Translations under genes and position numbers: made by a program
Notes under the pieces: model-generated
Database searches by the model: none
Told to the model about the DNA's origin: nothing
Seen by the model: the letters and a program-made list of their open reading frames with translations, nothing else
Assembly: GCA_028875085.1 (NCBI GenBank)
Contig: JAPPFU010000008.1
Location: 1 to 6,229 of the forward strand
DNA length: 6,229 nucleotides
Reading direction: 5' to 3'
Source: Chloroflexota bacterium
GTDB lineage: Bacteria; Chloroflexota; Dehalococcoidia; Lucifugimonadales; Australimonadaceae
In this document: positions 1 to 6,118 of the stretch, piece by piece
Layout: every line of letters begins with the position of its first letter
Position numbering within the stretch: the stretch's first letter is position 1

Positions 1-1189
1 GGGGCACCGTCTCCAGGTAGTGCCCGAACACCTCTTCGCTGCGCACCGAAGCTGCCGAAGCATAGATGCGCATGGAGTTGAGCCACGTGCCGATGAGGAT
101 GCCAACGCTCACGATGGTCGGCCCCCACACGCTGCGCCGCACAGGGTTCCACATCAGCGCCAGCAGCGGGCCGAGGAAGTTCAAGATCAGCGACGCCGTG
201 AAGACGTACTTGTACGGCCCCAGGAACAGCAACTGCAGGATGCTCACCTCCGACGGCGTGCGCCCGTACCAGAAGGTGAGGAAGCTCGACCACCAGAAGT
301 AGAACCACAGGAGTGAGAAGGCCAGCAACGGCTTGGACAGCGCCCAGAACTGGTCGACGCCGATGTAGCGCTCGTACCCGCCGAGTTGCCTGACGACGAA
401 CATCGCCACGATGGTCATCGCCACCGCGCCCTGCATCCCCACTAGCGTCATCGTCGCCGGGAAGATGGCGTCCTTCAGCCCAGGCACGAGGCTGAGGTGG
501 AAGTCGGACGAGAACAGCGTCTGAATCAGCGGGTAGAGCAGCAGGAAGCTGGCGCCCAGCACCAGCGACCCCATGTAGTGGACACGCCACGCCCGCAGGT
601 TGCCCACCCACCCCAGCGACAGCATCGAGGCGAGCCGCTGCCGCGCGGACGGGGGCAGGTGGTCGCGGACGGCGGCCAGGTCGGGCAGGGCCAGCACCCA
701 CAACAGCAGCACGCCCGCAAGCAGCATCGCGGCCATCGCCACCAACTCCCACGAGTCCGGCGCGCCAAGCCCGAAGTCGAACCAGATGTCGGGCCGCCCG
801 ATGATGGTCGGCAGCGCCCGCAAGGCGGGGATGAGCATCAACAGGACGATGAGGCCGGAGAGGGCGTTCAGCTCGGCGATGCGAGTGATAGGCCGGCGGA
901 AATGGGCCTTGGTGAGGCGCAGACCGGCCGAGACGATGGGCGCGGCGGTGAAGGTGCTGAAGATGAAGGCCATCGTGCCCACGTGGTAGCCCCACGGCTT
1001 TATCTCGTCGAACCCGTCGCCCAGGCGGATGACGAAGCCGACGACGCCGAGCACGCTCAACGCCGCCAACAGCAACGCCCAGCGCCAGTAGGCCGGGGAG
1101 ACCTCCCGGTGCTTGGCGAGCGCGTCCAGGGCCACCTCGCGCTGGCTCGGCAGCTCCGCTATCGGCTCGTGGTGGCCGTCTCCGTGCAT
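1..1189 (-). CDS. actC: ActC-like NrfD/PsrC-family quinol-binding membrane subunit (partial, C-terminus off the left edge)
   Basis: Integral membrane subunit expected to oxidise quinol and pass electrons to the neighbouring Fe-S protein. The minus-strand frame stays open from ATG at 1189 to the left edge, giving 396 codons and no stop. A polar N-terminus (about 1-36, His-rich at the start) is followed by about nine hydrophobic segments near residues 37-56, 68-92, 105-125, 147-169, 203-226, 243-266, 286-307, 317-346 and 355-373, the NrfD pattern. Family-like pieces include PDLAAVRD (169-176), SSDFHLSLVPG (227-237) and the following IFPA, which resemble the 'SSDFxxSxxPG...IFPP' stretch I recall from ActC. 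The start overlaps the actB2 stop (TGATG), with GAGG four nt upstream, so translation is probably coupled. Full ActC proteins are usually about 450-500 residues, so 50-100 are missing. Family membership is firm. Assignment as ActC rather than ActF or another NrfD relies on gene order and remembered motifs. Confidence 0.85.
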   Translation of the reverse strand, partial: MHGDGHHEPIAELPSQREVALDALAKHREVSPAYWRWALLLAALSVLGVVGFVIRLGDGFDEIKPWGYHVGTMAFIFSTFTAAPIVSAGLRLTKAHFRRPITRIAELNALSGLIVLLMLIPALRALPTIIGRPDIWFDFGLGAPDSWELVAMAAMLLAGVLLLWVLALPDLAAVRDHLPPSARQRLASMLSLGWVGNLRAWRVHYMGSLVLGASFLLLYPLIQTLFSSDFHLSLVPGLKDAIFPATMTLVGMQGAVAMTIVAMFVVRQLGGYERYIGVDQFWALSKPLLAFSLLWFYFWWSSFLTFWYGRTPSEVSILQLLFLGPYKYVFTASLILNFLGPLLALMWNPVRRSVWGPTIVSVGILIGTWLNSMRIYASAASVRSEEVFGHYLETVP

Positions 1190-1911
1190 CAGTCCTCGAC
1201 CTTCTTCAAGTAGGTCACGTTCGGGGCGGTGCCCAGGCTCTTGAGCACCGTGTAGTTGCGTTCGTCGTGCGAGAGTTCGTAGACGCGGCTCGAGTGGTCG
1301 TTGAGGTCGCCGAAGGTGAGCGTCTGCGTGGGGCAGGCCTGGACACAGGCGGGAGCGAACTCGCCGTCAGGCACGTTGTCGCGGCCTCTGGTGGCGCGGC
1401 GGATGCGCTGCACGCACATCGTGCACTTCTCCATAACGCCGCGCGAGCGGACGGTGACGTCGGGGTTGAGCTGGTGGCGTAGGTCCTCGGGCCACACGGG
1501 CTCCCAGTAGTTGAAGGAGCGTGCGTGATAGGGGCAGTTGTTGGCGCAGTAGCGCGTGCCCACGCAGCGGTTGTAGACCTGGACGTTCAGCCCCTCGTTG
1601 TTGTGGTAGGTGGCGTAGACGGGGCAGACCGGCTCGCAGGGCGCGTTCTCGCAGTGCTGACACATCAGCGGGATGAAGCGCGCCTTCACGTTGGGGAACT
1701 CGCCCTCCCAGTAGCGCTCCACGCGGATCCACGACATCACGCGGCCTTCGTGGTAGTGGCTCTCCTCGTTGATGGGGATGTAGTTCTCGGCGTTGCAGGC
1801 AATCACGCACGCCTGGCACCCCGTGCAGCGGTCGAGGTCGACCACCATCCCCCAGCTGCGCGCCGGCGGGCGCTTGTTCAGGTCTCTGTCCAAGTCCGGT
1901 GTCGTAACCAT
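1189..1911 (-). CDS. actB2: ActB2-like ferredoxin subunit with four Fe-S cluster motifs
   Basis: A 240-residue electron-transfer protein carrying electrons between the quinol site of the NrfD subunit and the cytochrome. Fifteen cysteines fall in ferredoxin-type groups: C29/C32/C35/C39, C84/C87/C92/C96, C116/C122/C126, and C163/C166 with C189/C193. In the third group the second ligand position is Thr119 (CVGTRYCANNC), which predicts a [3Fe-4S] cluster beside three [4Fe-4S] clusters, as reported for ActB of alternative complex III. The end (GTAPNVTYLKKVED) also looks like an ActB C-terminus. No signal peptide is visible, although ACIII places this domain outside the membrane, so export with the Tat-bearing partner is inferred. 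ATG is preceded by AGGAAGG (1923-1917) five nt upstream. The gene lies 19 nt after actB1 and overlaps actC by one base. It could also be read as a generic PsrB/DmsB-type subunit, but context favours ACIII. Confidence 0.92.
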   Translation of the reverse strand: MVTTPDLDRDLNKRPPARSWGMVVDLDRCTGCQACVIACNAENYIPINEESHYHEGRVMSWIRVERYWEGEFPNVKARFIPLMCQHCENAPCEPVCPVYATYHNNEGLNVQVYNRCVGTRYCANNCPYHARSFNYWEPVWPEDLRHQLNPDVTVRSRGVMEKCTMCVQRIRRATRGRDNVPDGEFAPACVQACPTQTLTFGDLNDHSSRVYELSHDERNYTVLKSLGTAPNVTYLKKVED

Positions 1912-1930
1912 CGCTGCCTTCCTACGCGCC

Positions 1931-4165
1931 CTAGTGCGCCGCGCCGTTGCCGCCGTTCGGGCGTTGGATGTAGATGATTGGCTGGTCGTCCAGCTGCACC
2001 GCCGGGTCGGGGCCTTCCAGCGACGGCAGCTTGGCGCGCCGGTTCGTCTTGGTGACGCGCACCCGCGTCCCGGCCCACGCCAGCGCTCCCGTGTCGCGCT
2101 CCTCGCTCGGCGCCAGGATATCGAACGGATTGGCGCCCCGCCCCGCCGCGAAGGAGGTGAACTGTGTGTGGCCCTGGCCGAAAGGCACGGCGGCCACGTC
2201 GGGCGGAGTCGCCGGGTTCAGGTAGACGGGGACGCGGATGAAGCGCCCGTTGGCCGCCTCCACCAGCACCACGTCCTGCTGCGCCAGGTCCATCCGCTTG
2301 GCCGTCTGGGGGTTCAGTTCCACCCAACTCGACCAGGCGACGGTGGTCATCGGGTCGGGCATCGACTGGAGCCACGGCACGTGAGCCAGCTGACCCGCGC
2401 CGAGAGCGTTGGCTTCGAAGGGCACGAGGTGGAAGGGGTAGCGGCGCGCGTCGCCGGAGAAGGCGGGCGCGGCCACCGACCGCGCCACCTGGCGCACCGG
2501 CCCCGTGGAACGGGCGACGACCGACGTGTCCCACCAGCCGCCGCGTTCCAGCGCGCGCTTCCAGAACTCCTCGAAGGTGGGCGCCCGCACCGACCCGCGC
2601 CCCGTCTCGTGCGAGGCTCGCGCCTCCGCGCGCACCACCTCGCGCATCGTCGCGCCCGGCAACCCCTCCAGTCCCAATTGTGCGCCGACTTGGAGCAACA
2701 CGTCGCCGAAGGCCATCGTGTCGCGGAAGCGGCGCACCACCGGCTGCTGATAGCCCACCGTCCGATAGCCGGGGCCGGGGTTGGGCGCGTCGCTGCCCCA
2801 CTCCTCCAAGGGTGTGTGGCCGGGGAGGATGGTGTCCGCCGCCGCCGCTGTCTCGTCCACGAAGGCGGAGAAACTGACCACCGTCTCCACGTTGCGCAGC
2901 GCGCCCGCTGCGTCCAACTCGGCGGGGAGGCCGTAGAGCAGATTGGCGTCTTTGATGAGGGCGACCTTCGTCTCCCCCGATCGCATGCGCGCCAACTCCT
3001 CCTTCCACTCGCGGAGCGAGAGCGCCTTCACTTGCTCGCCTTCGGGCGCGGGGTTGTAGACGACGCCGCCCGGGCGGTTGGCCGCGCCCACCAAATGGTT
3101 GAGCGCGTAGATCGCCCGCAGGTTGGCTGCGCCGTTGGAGTAGGCGCCCGCCGAGCCGCCGCCGATGGCCAGCGCCGGAGCGTGAGAAGGGTCGGCGAAG
3201 GCGCGCGCCAACTCGACGATGCGCTCGGCGGGCAGCCCCACGGCCCCGGCGACGGCGCCGGGACGGTAGTCCGCAATCTGACCGAGTCCGCCGCCCCCCG
3301 TGTAGGCGCGGTCGGTTCCGCCCGAAGGCACGCCTTCCTCGATGATGACGTAGGCCATGGCCATAGCCAGGTGGCCCTCCGTCCCCGGATTCACGTAGAC
3401 CCATTCGTCGGCCACCGCGGCGGTGGGCGACATGCGCGTCTCGACCTGGACGAGTCGCCCGCGCTCCCGGCGCCCCTGCCGGAACTCGCCGTAGCCGCGC
3501 ATGAAGCGCGTGGGTGCCACCCACGTGCCGAGGAAGTCGGCGCCGAAAGAGAGGATGTAGTTCGCGCGGGAGATGTCGAAGTCGGGCAGCGCCTGTTGGC
3601 CAAACACATCGGCTATGGCGCGGCGCAGCGGCGCTTGGTCGAGCGGCTCGAAGGCGGCCACGCGCGCCCCGTAGGCGTTGGCGAAGGAGCGCACCACTCC
3701 GGCGACTGCCCCCCGCAGCGGCGGCGTAACGATGAGCGCGCTGCCCGGCTCGGCGGCCTCCAGTGTCGCTTTGAGAGCGTCGAGGCCCTCCGGCCACCCC
3801 ATCCGGCGGAAGGGGCCGACCTTGGGCGCGATGCGCGTCAAGGGTTGCTTAACGCGGTCGGGGTGGTAGAGCGCTTGCAGCAGCCCCTCCGTGCGCACGC
3901 CGTGCTTGCCGGCGTTGACCGGGTAGTCGGGGTTGCCCTCCACCTTCTTGGCGCGGCCCTCCATCACGCGCACCAGCAGGCCCTCGCCGTCGGCGGGAGA
4001 GACGGTCGCGTAGTAGTTGTCGCGCCCCGTAACCAGGTCTTCGGGCAGCTCGAGCGGGCTTTGGACGCGGATCTCCTCGTCCGGGACGCTGCACCCGTTG
4101 AAGACGACGGCGCCGACGCCGGTCGCCCCTGCCCACTTCAAGAACTGTCTGCGTGTCAGCGCCAA
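1931..4165 (-). CDS. actB1: ActB1-like molybdopterin-oxidoreductase-fold subunit, Tat signal, no cofactor cysteines
   Basis: A 744-residue protein with the fold signature of bis-MGD oxidoreductases but probably catalytically inert, as in ActB of alternative complex III. The N-terminus has a twin-arginine motif RRQFLK (5-10), a hydrophobic stretch to about residue 22, and Cys25. Cys25 could be lipidated, though FNGC is a poor lipobox. Cys25 is the only cysteine in the protein. Typical relatives have an N-terminal CxxC...C set for a [4Fe-4S] cluster, whose last cysteine lies in a 'GKxCARG'-like segment. Here the landmark NPDYPVNAGK (78-87) is kept but continues HGVRTEG. The C-terminal part (VELNPQTAKRMDLAQQDVV onward) resembles the molydopterin dinucleotide-binding barrel. 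The start is TTG at 4165: the frame is closed upstream by the actA stop, and AGGGGA (4179-4174) lies eight nt ahead, overlapping that stop. The gene normally fused to this one, the ferredoxin part, follows separately. Confidence 0.9.
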   Translation of the reverse strand: MALTRRQFLKWAGATGVGAVVFNGCSVPDEEIRVQSPLELPEDLVTGRDNYYATVSPADGEGLLVRVMEGRAKKVEGNPDYPVNAGKHGVRTEGLLQALYHPDRVKQPLTRIAPKVGPFRRMGWPEGLDALKATLEAAEPGSALIVTPPLRGAVAGVVRSFANAYGARVAAFEPLDQAPLRRAIADVFGQQALPDFDISRANYILSFGADFLGTWVAPTRFMRGYGEFRQGRRERGRLVQVETRMSPTAAVADEWVYVNPGTEGHLAMAMAYVIIEEGVPSGGTDRAYTGGGGLGQIADYRPGAVAGAVGLPAERIVELARAFADPSHAPALAIGGGSAGAYSNGAANLRAIYALNHLVGAANRPGGVVYNPAPEGEQVKALSLREWKEELARMRSGETKVALIKDANLLYGLPAELDAAGALRNVETVVSFSAFVDETAAAADTILPGHTPLEEWGSDAPNPGPGYRTVGYQQPVVRRFRDTMAFGDVLLQVGAQLGLEGLPGATMREVVRAEARASHETGRGSVRAPTFEEFWKRALERGGWWDTSVVARSTGPVRQVARSVAAPAFSGDARRYPFHLVPFEANALGAGQLAHVPWLQSMPDPMTTVAWSSWVELNPQTAKRMDLAQQDVVLVEAANGRFIRVPVYLNPATPPDVAAVPFGQGHTQFTSFAAGRGANPFDILAPSEERDTGALAWAGTRVRVTKTNRRAKLPSLEGPDPAVQLDDQPIIYIQRPNGGNGAAH

Positions 4166-4173
4166 GTCAGCAT

Positions 4174-4179
4174 TCCCCT
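4174..4179 (-). promoter_or_regulatory. Ribosome binding site of actB1, overlapping the actA stop codon
   Basis: AGGGGA on the minus strand, eight nt before the TTG at 4165. Its first two bases are the last two of the actA TAG (4180-4178). It supports the TTG start, because no ATG or GTG in the same frame exists between that stop and the Tat motif. It also suggests translational coupling of actA and actB1. Confidence 0.7.
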
Positions 4180-4768
4180 AGTAATGGCACGTCGTGCAAT
4201 CGGTCGGCGCGTTCAGGTCGCGGTGGCAGTCTACGCAGTCGCGCATCTTCAGATTGCGCACCTGCTTCACCACCTCCATAGAGGCCACGTCGCCGTGACA
4301 GGTGGAGCAGGACACGCCCGCCGCGATGTGGGGCTGGTGGACGAATTGCACGTGGTCGGGCAATCGGTGGACGCGCGCCCAATCGATGGCGCCCGCGGCG
4401 CGCGACTCGGAGCCGTAGAAGGCGTCGCGCACCTTCTGAATCTCCGCCGCTGCATCGGGGTCGGACGACAGCGTCCCGTCGATCTTGCCGAAGTCGTGGC
4501 AGAACAGGCACTGCTCCACCGCAGGCACCGTGGCTGCCTCGTCCGTGCTCACCGTGCGGTGGCAGAACTGGCAGTCCAGCCCCGCCTGCTGCACGTGGAC
4601 GGTGTGGGGGAAGGCCACCGGCTGCTCCGGCCCTTCGCTGAAGCCCAGGATCGCCGGGGGCTGGCTCCACCAAGCGGAGATGAAGAACCAGCCGACCGCT
4701 AAGGCGACGAGCGCCACGCTGAGGCCCACCAGCGGCACGGCGATCTTGATGGCGAGGTTCGGGTTCAT
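4178..4768 (-). CDS. actA: ActA-like membrane-anchored pentaheme cytochrome c
   Basis: A 196-residue multiheme cytochrome that should receive electrons from the Fe-S subunit and pass them to a soluble cytochrome c or directly to an oxidase, on the outer face of the cytoplasmic membrane. One N-terminal hydrophobic helix (about 6-34) serves as signal-anchor. Five CxxCH heme-attachment motifs follow: CQFCH (66-70), CLFCH (87-91), CSTCH (154-158), CVDCH (178-182) and CTTCH (191-195). The last ends one residue before the C-terminus. Additional histidines in FPHTVH (53-58) and FVHQPH (142-147) are good distal heme ligands. Five hemes and one anchor match ActA of alternative complex III, and the genes that follow support this. 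The start ATG lies 10 nt after the stop of the small membrane protein, without a clear Shine-Dalgarno, so it probably depends on coupled translation. Confidence 0.92.
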   Translation of the reverse strand: MNPNLAIKIAVPLVGLSVALVALAVGWFFISAWWSQPPAILGFSEGPEQPVAFPHTVHVQQAGLDCQFCHRTVSTDEAATVPAVEQCLFCHDFGKIDGTLSSDPDAAAEIQKVRDAFYGSESRAAGAIDWARVHRLPDHVQFVHQPHIAAGVSCSTCHGDVASMEVVKQVRNLKMRDCVDCHRDLNAPTDCTTCHY

Positions 4769-4778
4769 CGGTGCGCGG

Positions 4779-5093
4779 CTACGCCAGCCCTTTGTCGAAG
4801 ATATCGCCGAGGATGGGCAGCCGATTGACGAACATCACCACGCTGACGGCCAAGAGCGCGAGGAAGAAGAGAGCCGAGAGATAGAGCGGCGGGCGAACCA
4901 TCCGCGCCGCGCTCGCTGGGATGTCGCGCGTCCCCGCTAGGGACGGAACCATCCCGTGCGCAAGCAGAATCGACCCCGCGAGGCCGATCACGGAGGCGAA
5001 CATCCACCACAGGGTAAGCAATAGCCCGCCGACCCTCTGCCAGTCGAGAGCGTTGATGAAGGTGGGGTCGGTGCTCAAGTCGCTGTCTTCCAA
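4779..5093 (-). CDS. Small two-helix membrane protein of unknown function, first gene of the operon
   Basis: I do not recognise this 104-residue protein. Two hydrophobic segments are clear: about 22-46 (Trp-rich, LWWMF near its start) and about 69-89. They are joined by a short loop containing R56, D57, R64 and R67, and a polar tail ends in DKGLA. No heme, Fe-S or metal motif is present. It stands 10 nt before actA in the same direction and after the predicted operon promoter, so it is probably co-transcribed and could be an accessory or assembly subunit of the complex (inference). The start is uncertain. The TTG at 5093 has no Shine-Dalgarno (the upstream bases read CTCCTCCT). A TTG five codons later, at 5078, has GGAAG eight nt upstream and would give 99 residues. 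No ATG is available before the first helix. Confidence 0.75.
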   Translation of the reverse strand: MEDSDLSTDPTFINALDWQRVGGLLLTLWWMFASVIGLAGSILLAHGMVPSLAGTRDIPASAARMVRPPLYLSALFFLALLAVSVVMFVNRLPILGDIFDKGLA

Positions 5094-5102
5094 AGGAGGA
5101 GC

Positions 5103-5142
5103 CGGGCACTCGTAGCAAGTCTGCTCACGGCTTGTGTGCCCG
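5103..5142 (-). promoter_or_regulatory. Hairpin in the predicted 5' leader of the respiratory operon
   Basis: A seven-base inverted repeat (CGGGCAC and GTGCCCG at 5103-5109 and 5136-5142) encloses a second one (CAAG 5116-5119 and CTTG 5131-5134) with an 11-nt loop. Both lie between the predicted transcription start near 5147 and the first start codon. There is no T-run after it on either strand, so it does not look like an intrinsic terminator. A role in mRNA stability, attenuation or protein binding is possible but unproven. Confidence 0.45.
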
Positions 5143-5153
5143 AACCCGCAGGA

Positions 5154-5183
5154 ACCTTAAAGCACGCCCGCGCCGAGCGTCAA
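5154..5183 (-). promoter_or_regulatory. Predicted promoter of the respiratory operon
   Basis: On the minus strand, TTGACG (5183-5178) is followed after 18 nt by TAAGGT (5159-5154). The -35 box matches five of six consensus bases. The -10 box keeps the important TA....T. Transcription would start near 5147, leaving a leader of about 54 nt before the TTG at 5093. The same -35 hexamer is used by the tRNA-Phe promoter in this window. Confidence 0.55.
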
Positions 5184-5241
5184 CCGCATGGACGCCCCCT
5201 TCCGAGCGCGTGCTGCCCGCGCCATCCGCCGGCGCGATGGG

Positions 5242-5269
5242 TTGCAATGCCGCGCCCGCCCGCTACAAT
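5242..5269 (+). promoter_or_regulatory. Predicted promoter giving a leaderless mRNA
   Basis: TTGCAA (5242-5247), a 16-nt spacer and TACAAT (5264-5269, five of six matches to TATAAT). The GTG codon at 5277 begins seven nt after the -10 box, just where transcription should start, so the mRNA would have no 5' leader. No Shine-Dalgarno precedes this GTG. Confidence 0.65.
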
Positions 5270-5276
5270 AGCGCCC

Positions 5277-5492
5277 GTGGACACGCCCGCCGCCAGCCCT
5301 CGGAGCAACGTGCCCGCCACCGATCGGCGCGGATTCCTCAAGCGCGTCGCCTTCATCGGCGCGGCGGGAGCGGCACTGGGTCTGCTGGCCCGGCGCCCCT
5401 TCGGCGACCCCCGGCGCAGGGGGCGTTCCATCCCCGCCGACCTGCCCGGCGCGGGGTCCATCTTCCAGCCGCGCAACGACGCCCGCCGCTAG
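5277..5492 (+). CDS. Small Tat-signal protein of unknown function (71 residues)
   Basis: I do not recognise the family. Residues 16-22 (DRRGFLK) form a good twin-arginine motif, followed by an Ala/Gly/Leu-rich hydrophobic segment at about 24-38. The remaining 33 residues are basic (R39, R40, R46-R48, R50) and end SIFQPRNDARR. There is no clear AxA cleavage site, so the hydrophobic part may stay as a membrane anchor; if cleaved, only about 30 residues would be released. No cysteine, heme or metal motif is present. GTG at 5277 is chosen because the promoter places the transcript start on it. The frame is open further upstream to another GTG at 5136, but that would put the promoter inside the gene and bury the Tat motif. 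It is divergent from the ACIII-like operon, which suggests but does not prove a respiratory role. Small Tat-signal proteins of similar size occur beside formate dehydrogenases; I cannot claim homology. Confidence 0.6.
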   Translation: MDTPAASPRSNVPATDRRGFLKRVAFIGAAGAALGLLARRPFGDPRRRGRSIPADLPGAGSIFQPRNDARR

Positions 5493-5576
5493 GCTGCGCT
5501 TTTCGCGCGCGCGGTGAGCCGGCGCTACCGATGCCGTCATGCAGCGGCGTGTTTGAGGCGGCTTACGGCGGCCAAG

Positions 5577-5605
5577 TTGACCGAAGCCGCAATTCTTCGT
5601 AGCAT
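5577..5605 (+). promoter_or_regulatory. Predicted promoter of the Lrp/AsnC-type regulator
   Basis: TTGACC (5577-5582), a 17-nt spacer and TAGCAT (5600-5605). Transcription would begin near 5612 and leave about 46 nt before the ATG at 5659. The -10 region, TTCGTAGCAT, is identical over ten bases to that of the tRNA-Phe promoter downstream, and both have TTGAC at the same distance, which strengthens both calls. Confidence 0.65.
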
Positions 5606-5658
5606 CGCGCTTGCACTGCGCGCTTCCGGTCATTCCCTGCGTGGTGGAGAGTGGGTCG

Positions 5659-6102
5659 ATGGACGAGTTGGACCGCCGCATCGTCGAGACGCTCCAGGCG
5701 GATGGGCGAGCGTCGCATGCGCAGATGGCGCGGAGCCTTGGCGTCAGCGAGGGCACGGTGCGTCGCCGCCTCTCCCGCCTGCTGCAAGAGCGCGTCATCC
5801 GCGTAACCGCCGTCGCGGAGCCGGAGCAGTTGGGGCTGCATACCTCAGCCTTCATCGGCTTGCAGGTCGACCCGTCGCGGGTGGAGGCGGTGGCGCAGGA
5901 GATGGCCGAGTTGCCGGAGACGGAACACGTCGCCATCACCACCGGCAGCTACGACGTCTTCATCTGGGTGAACCTGCCCAGTTCCGAGGCGCTCGCCTCC
6001 TTCCTTCACCACAAGGCGGGAACGGTGCAGGGCGTGCGCCAAACCGAGACCTTCGTCAGCCTCGACACCAAGAAACGCATGGCGAGCACCGGCCTCGCCT
6101 GA
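5659..6102 (+). CDS. Lrp/AsnC-family transcriptional regulator
   Basis: A 147-residue protein, the usual length for Lrp/AsnC regulators, which bind DNA as oligomers and respond to amino acids or related small molecules. The N-terminus (MDELDRRIVETLQADGR) is the typical first helix. A helix-turn-helix follows at about 19-45 (MARSLGVSEGTVRRRLSRL), then the RAM/AsnC ligand-binding domain at about 62-140. TTGSYDVFIWV (94-104) corresponds to the conserved 'GxYD' turn near the effector site. The ATG at 5659 is chosen because GGAG (5646-5649) lies nine nt upstream and the protein then begins where the family begins. In-frame GTGs at 5641 and 5644, and a TTG at 5611, would only add a tail. It has its own promoter, is followed by a hairpin, and shows no overlap with neighbours. 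Which genes it controls cannot be read here; autoregulation is common in the family. Confidence 0.93.
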   Translation: MDELDRRIVETLQADGRASHAQMARSLGVSEGTVRRRLSRLLQERVIRVTAVAEPEQLGLHTSAFIGLQVDPSRVEAVAQEMAELPETEHVAITTGSYDVFIWVNLPSSEALASFLHHKAGTVQGVRQTETFVSLDTKKRMASTGLA

Positions 6103-6118
6103 GCGCCCCACCACCCCA

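Noticed and set aside
497..1213. Plus-strand open frame of 238 codons opposite actC
   Set aside because: It is Gln/Arg/His-rich shadow sequence of a strand encoding hydrophobic helices with NrfD-like motifs.
1878..3797. Minus-strand open frame of 639 codons overlapping actB1 in another frame
   Set aside because: The translation is Arg/Gly/Ala-rich without recognisable motifs, and the overlapping actB1 frame has clear family features. High GC makes stops rare.
1793..4702. Very long plus-strand open frame (969 codons) opposite actB1 and actA
   Set aside because: It lies antisense to well-supported genes with Fe-S, heme and Tat motifs. Its translation is Arg/His/Ala-rich low-complexity sequence without domains, as expected from the complement of GC-rich codons.
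5092..5099. AAAGGAGG on the plus strand resembling a strong Shine-Dalgarno
   Set aside because: No plus-strand start codon with a credible protein follows at a suitable distance; it lies across the start of the minus-strand leading gene.
5218..5236. Inverted repeat CGCGCC/GGCGCG with seven-nt loop upstream of the Tat-gene promoter
   Set aside because: Six pairs of pure G/C are expected by chance in such DNA, with no T-run and no second copy seen.
5136..5276. Upstream extension of the small Tat protein to GTG 5136
   Set aside because: It would place the good promoter inside the gene and set the Tat motif over 60 residues in, and its sequence is low-complexity.
5493..5525. Possible GCGC-TTTTC-GCGC hairpin after the Tat gene as a terminator
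   Set aside because: Only four pairs, and the T-run is in the loop rather than after the stem.
5157..5942. Minus-strand 261-codon frame across the Tat gene and the regulator
   Set aside because: It is antisense to a clear Lrp/AsnC protein and lacks domain features.
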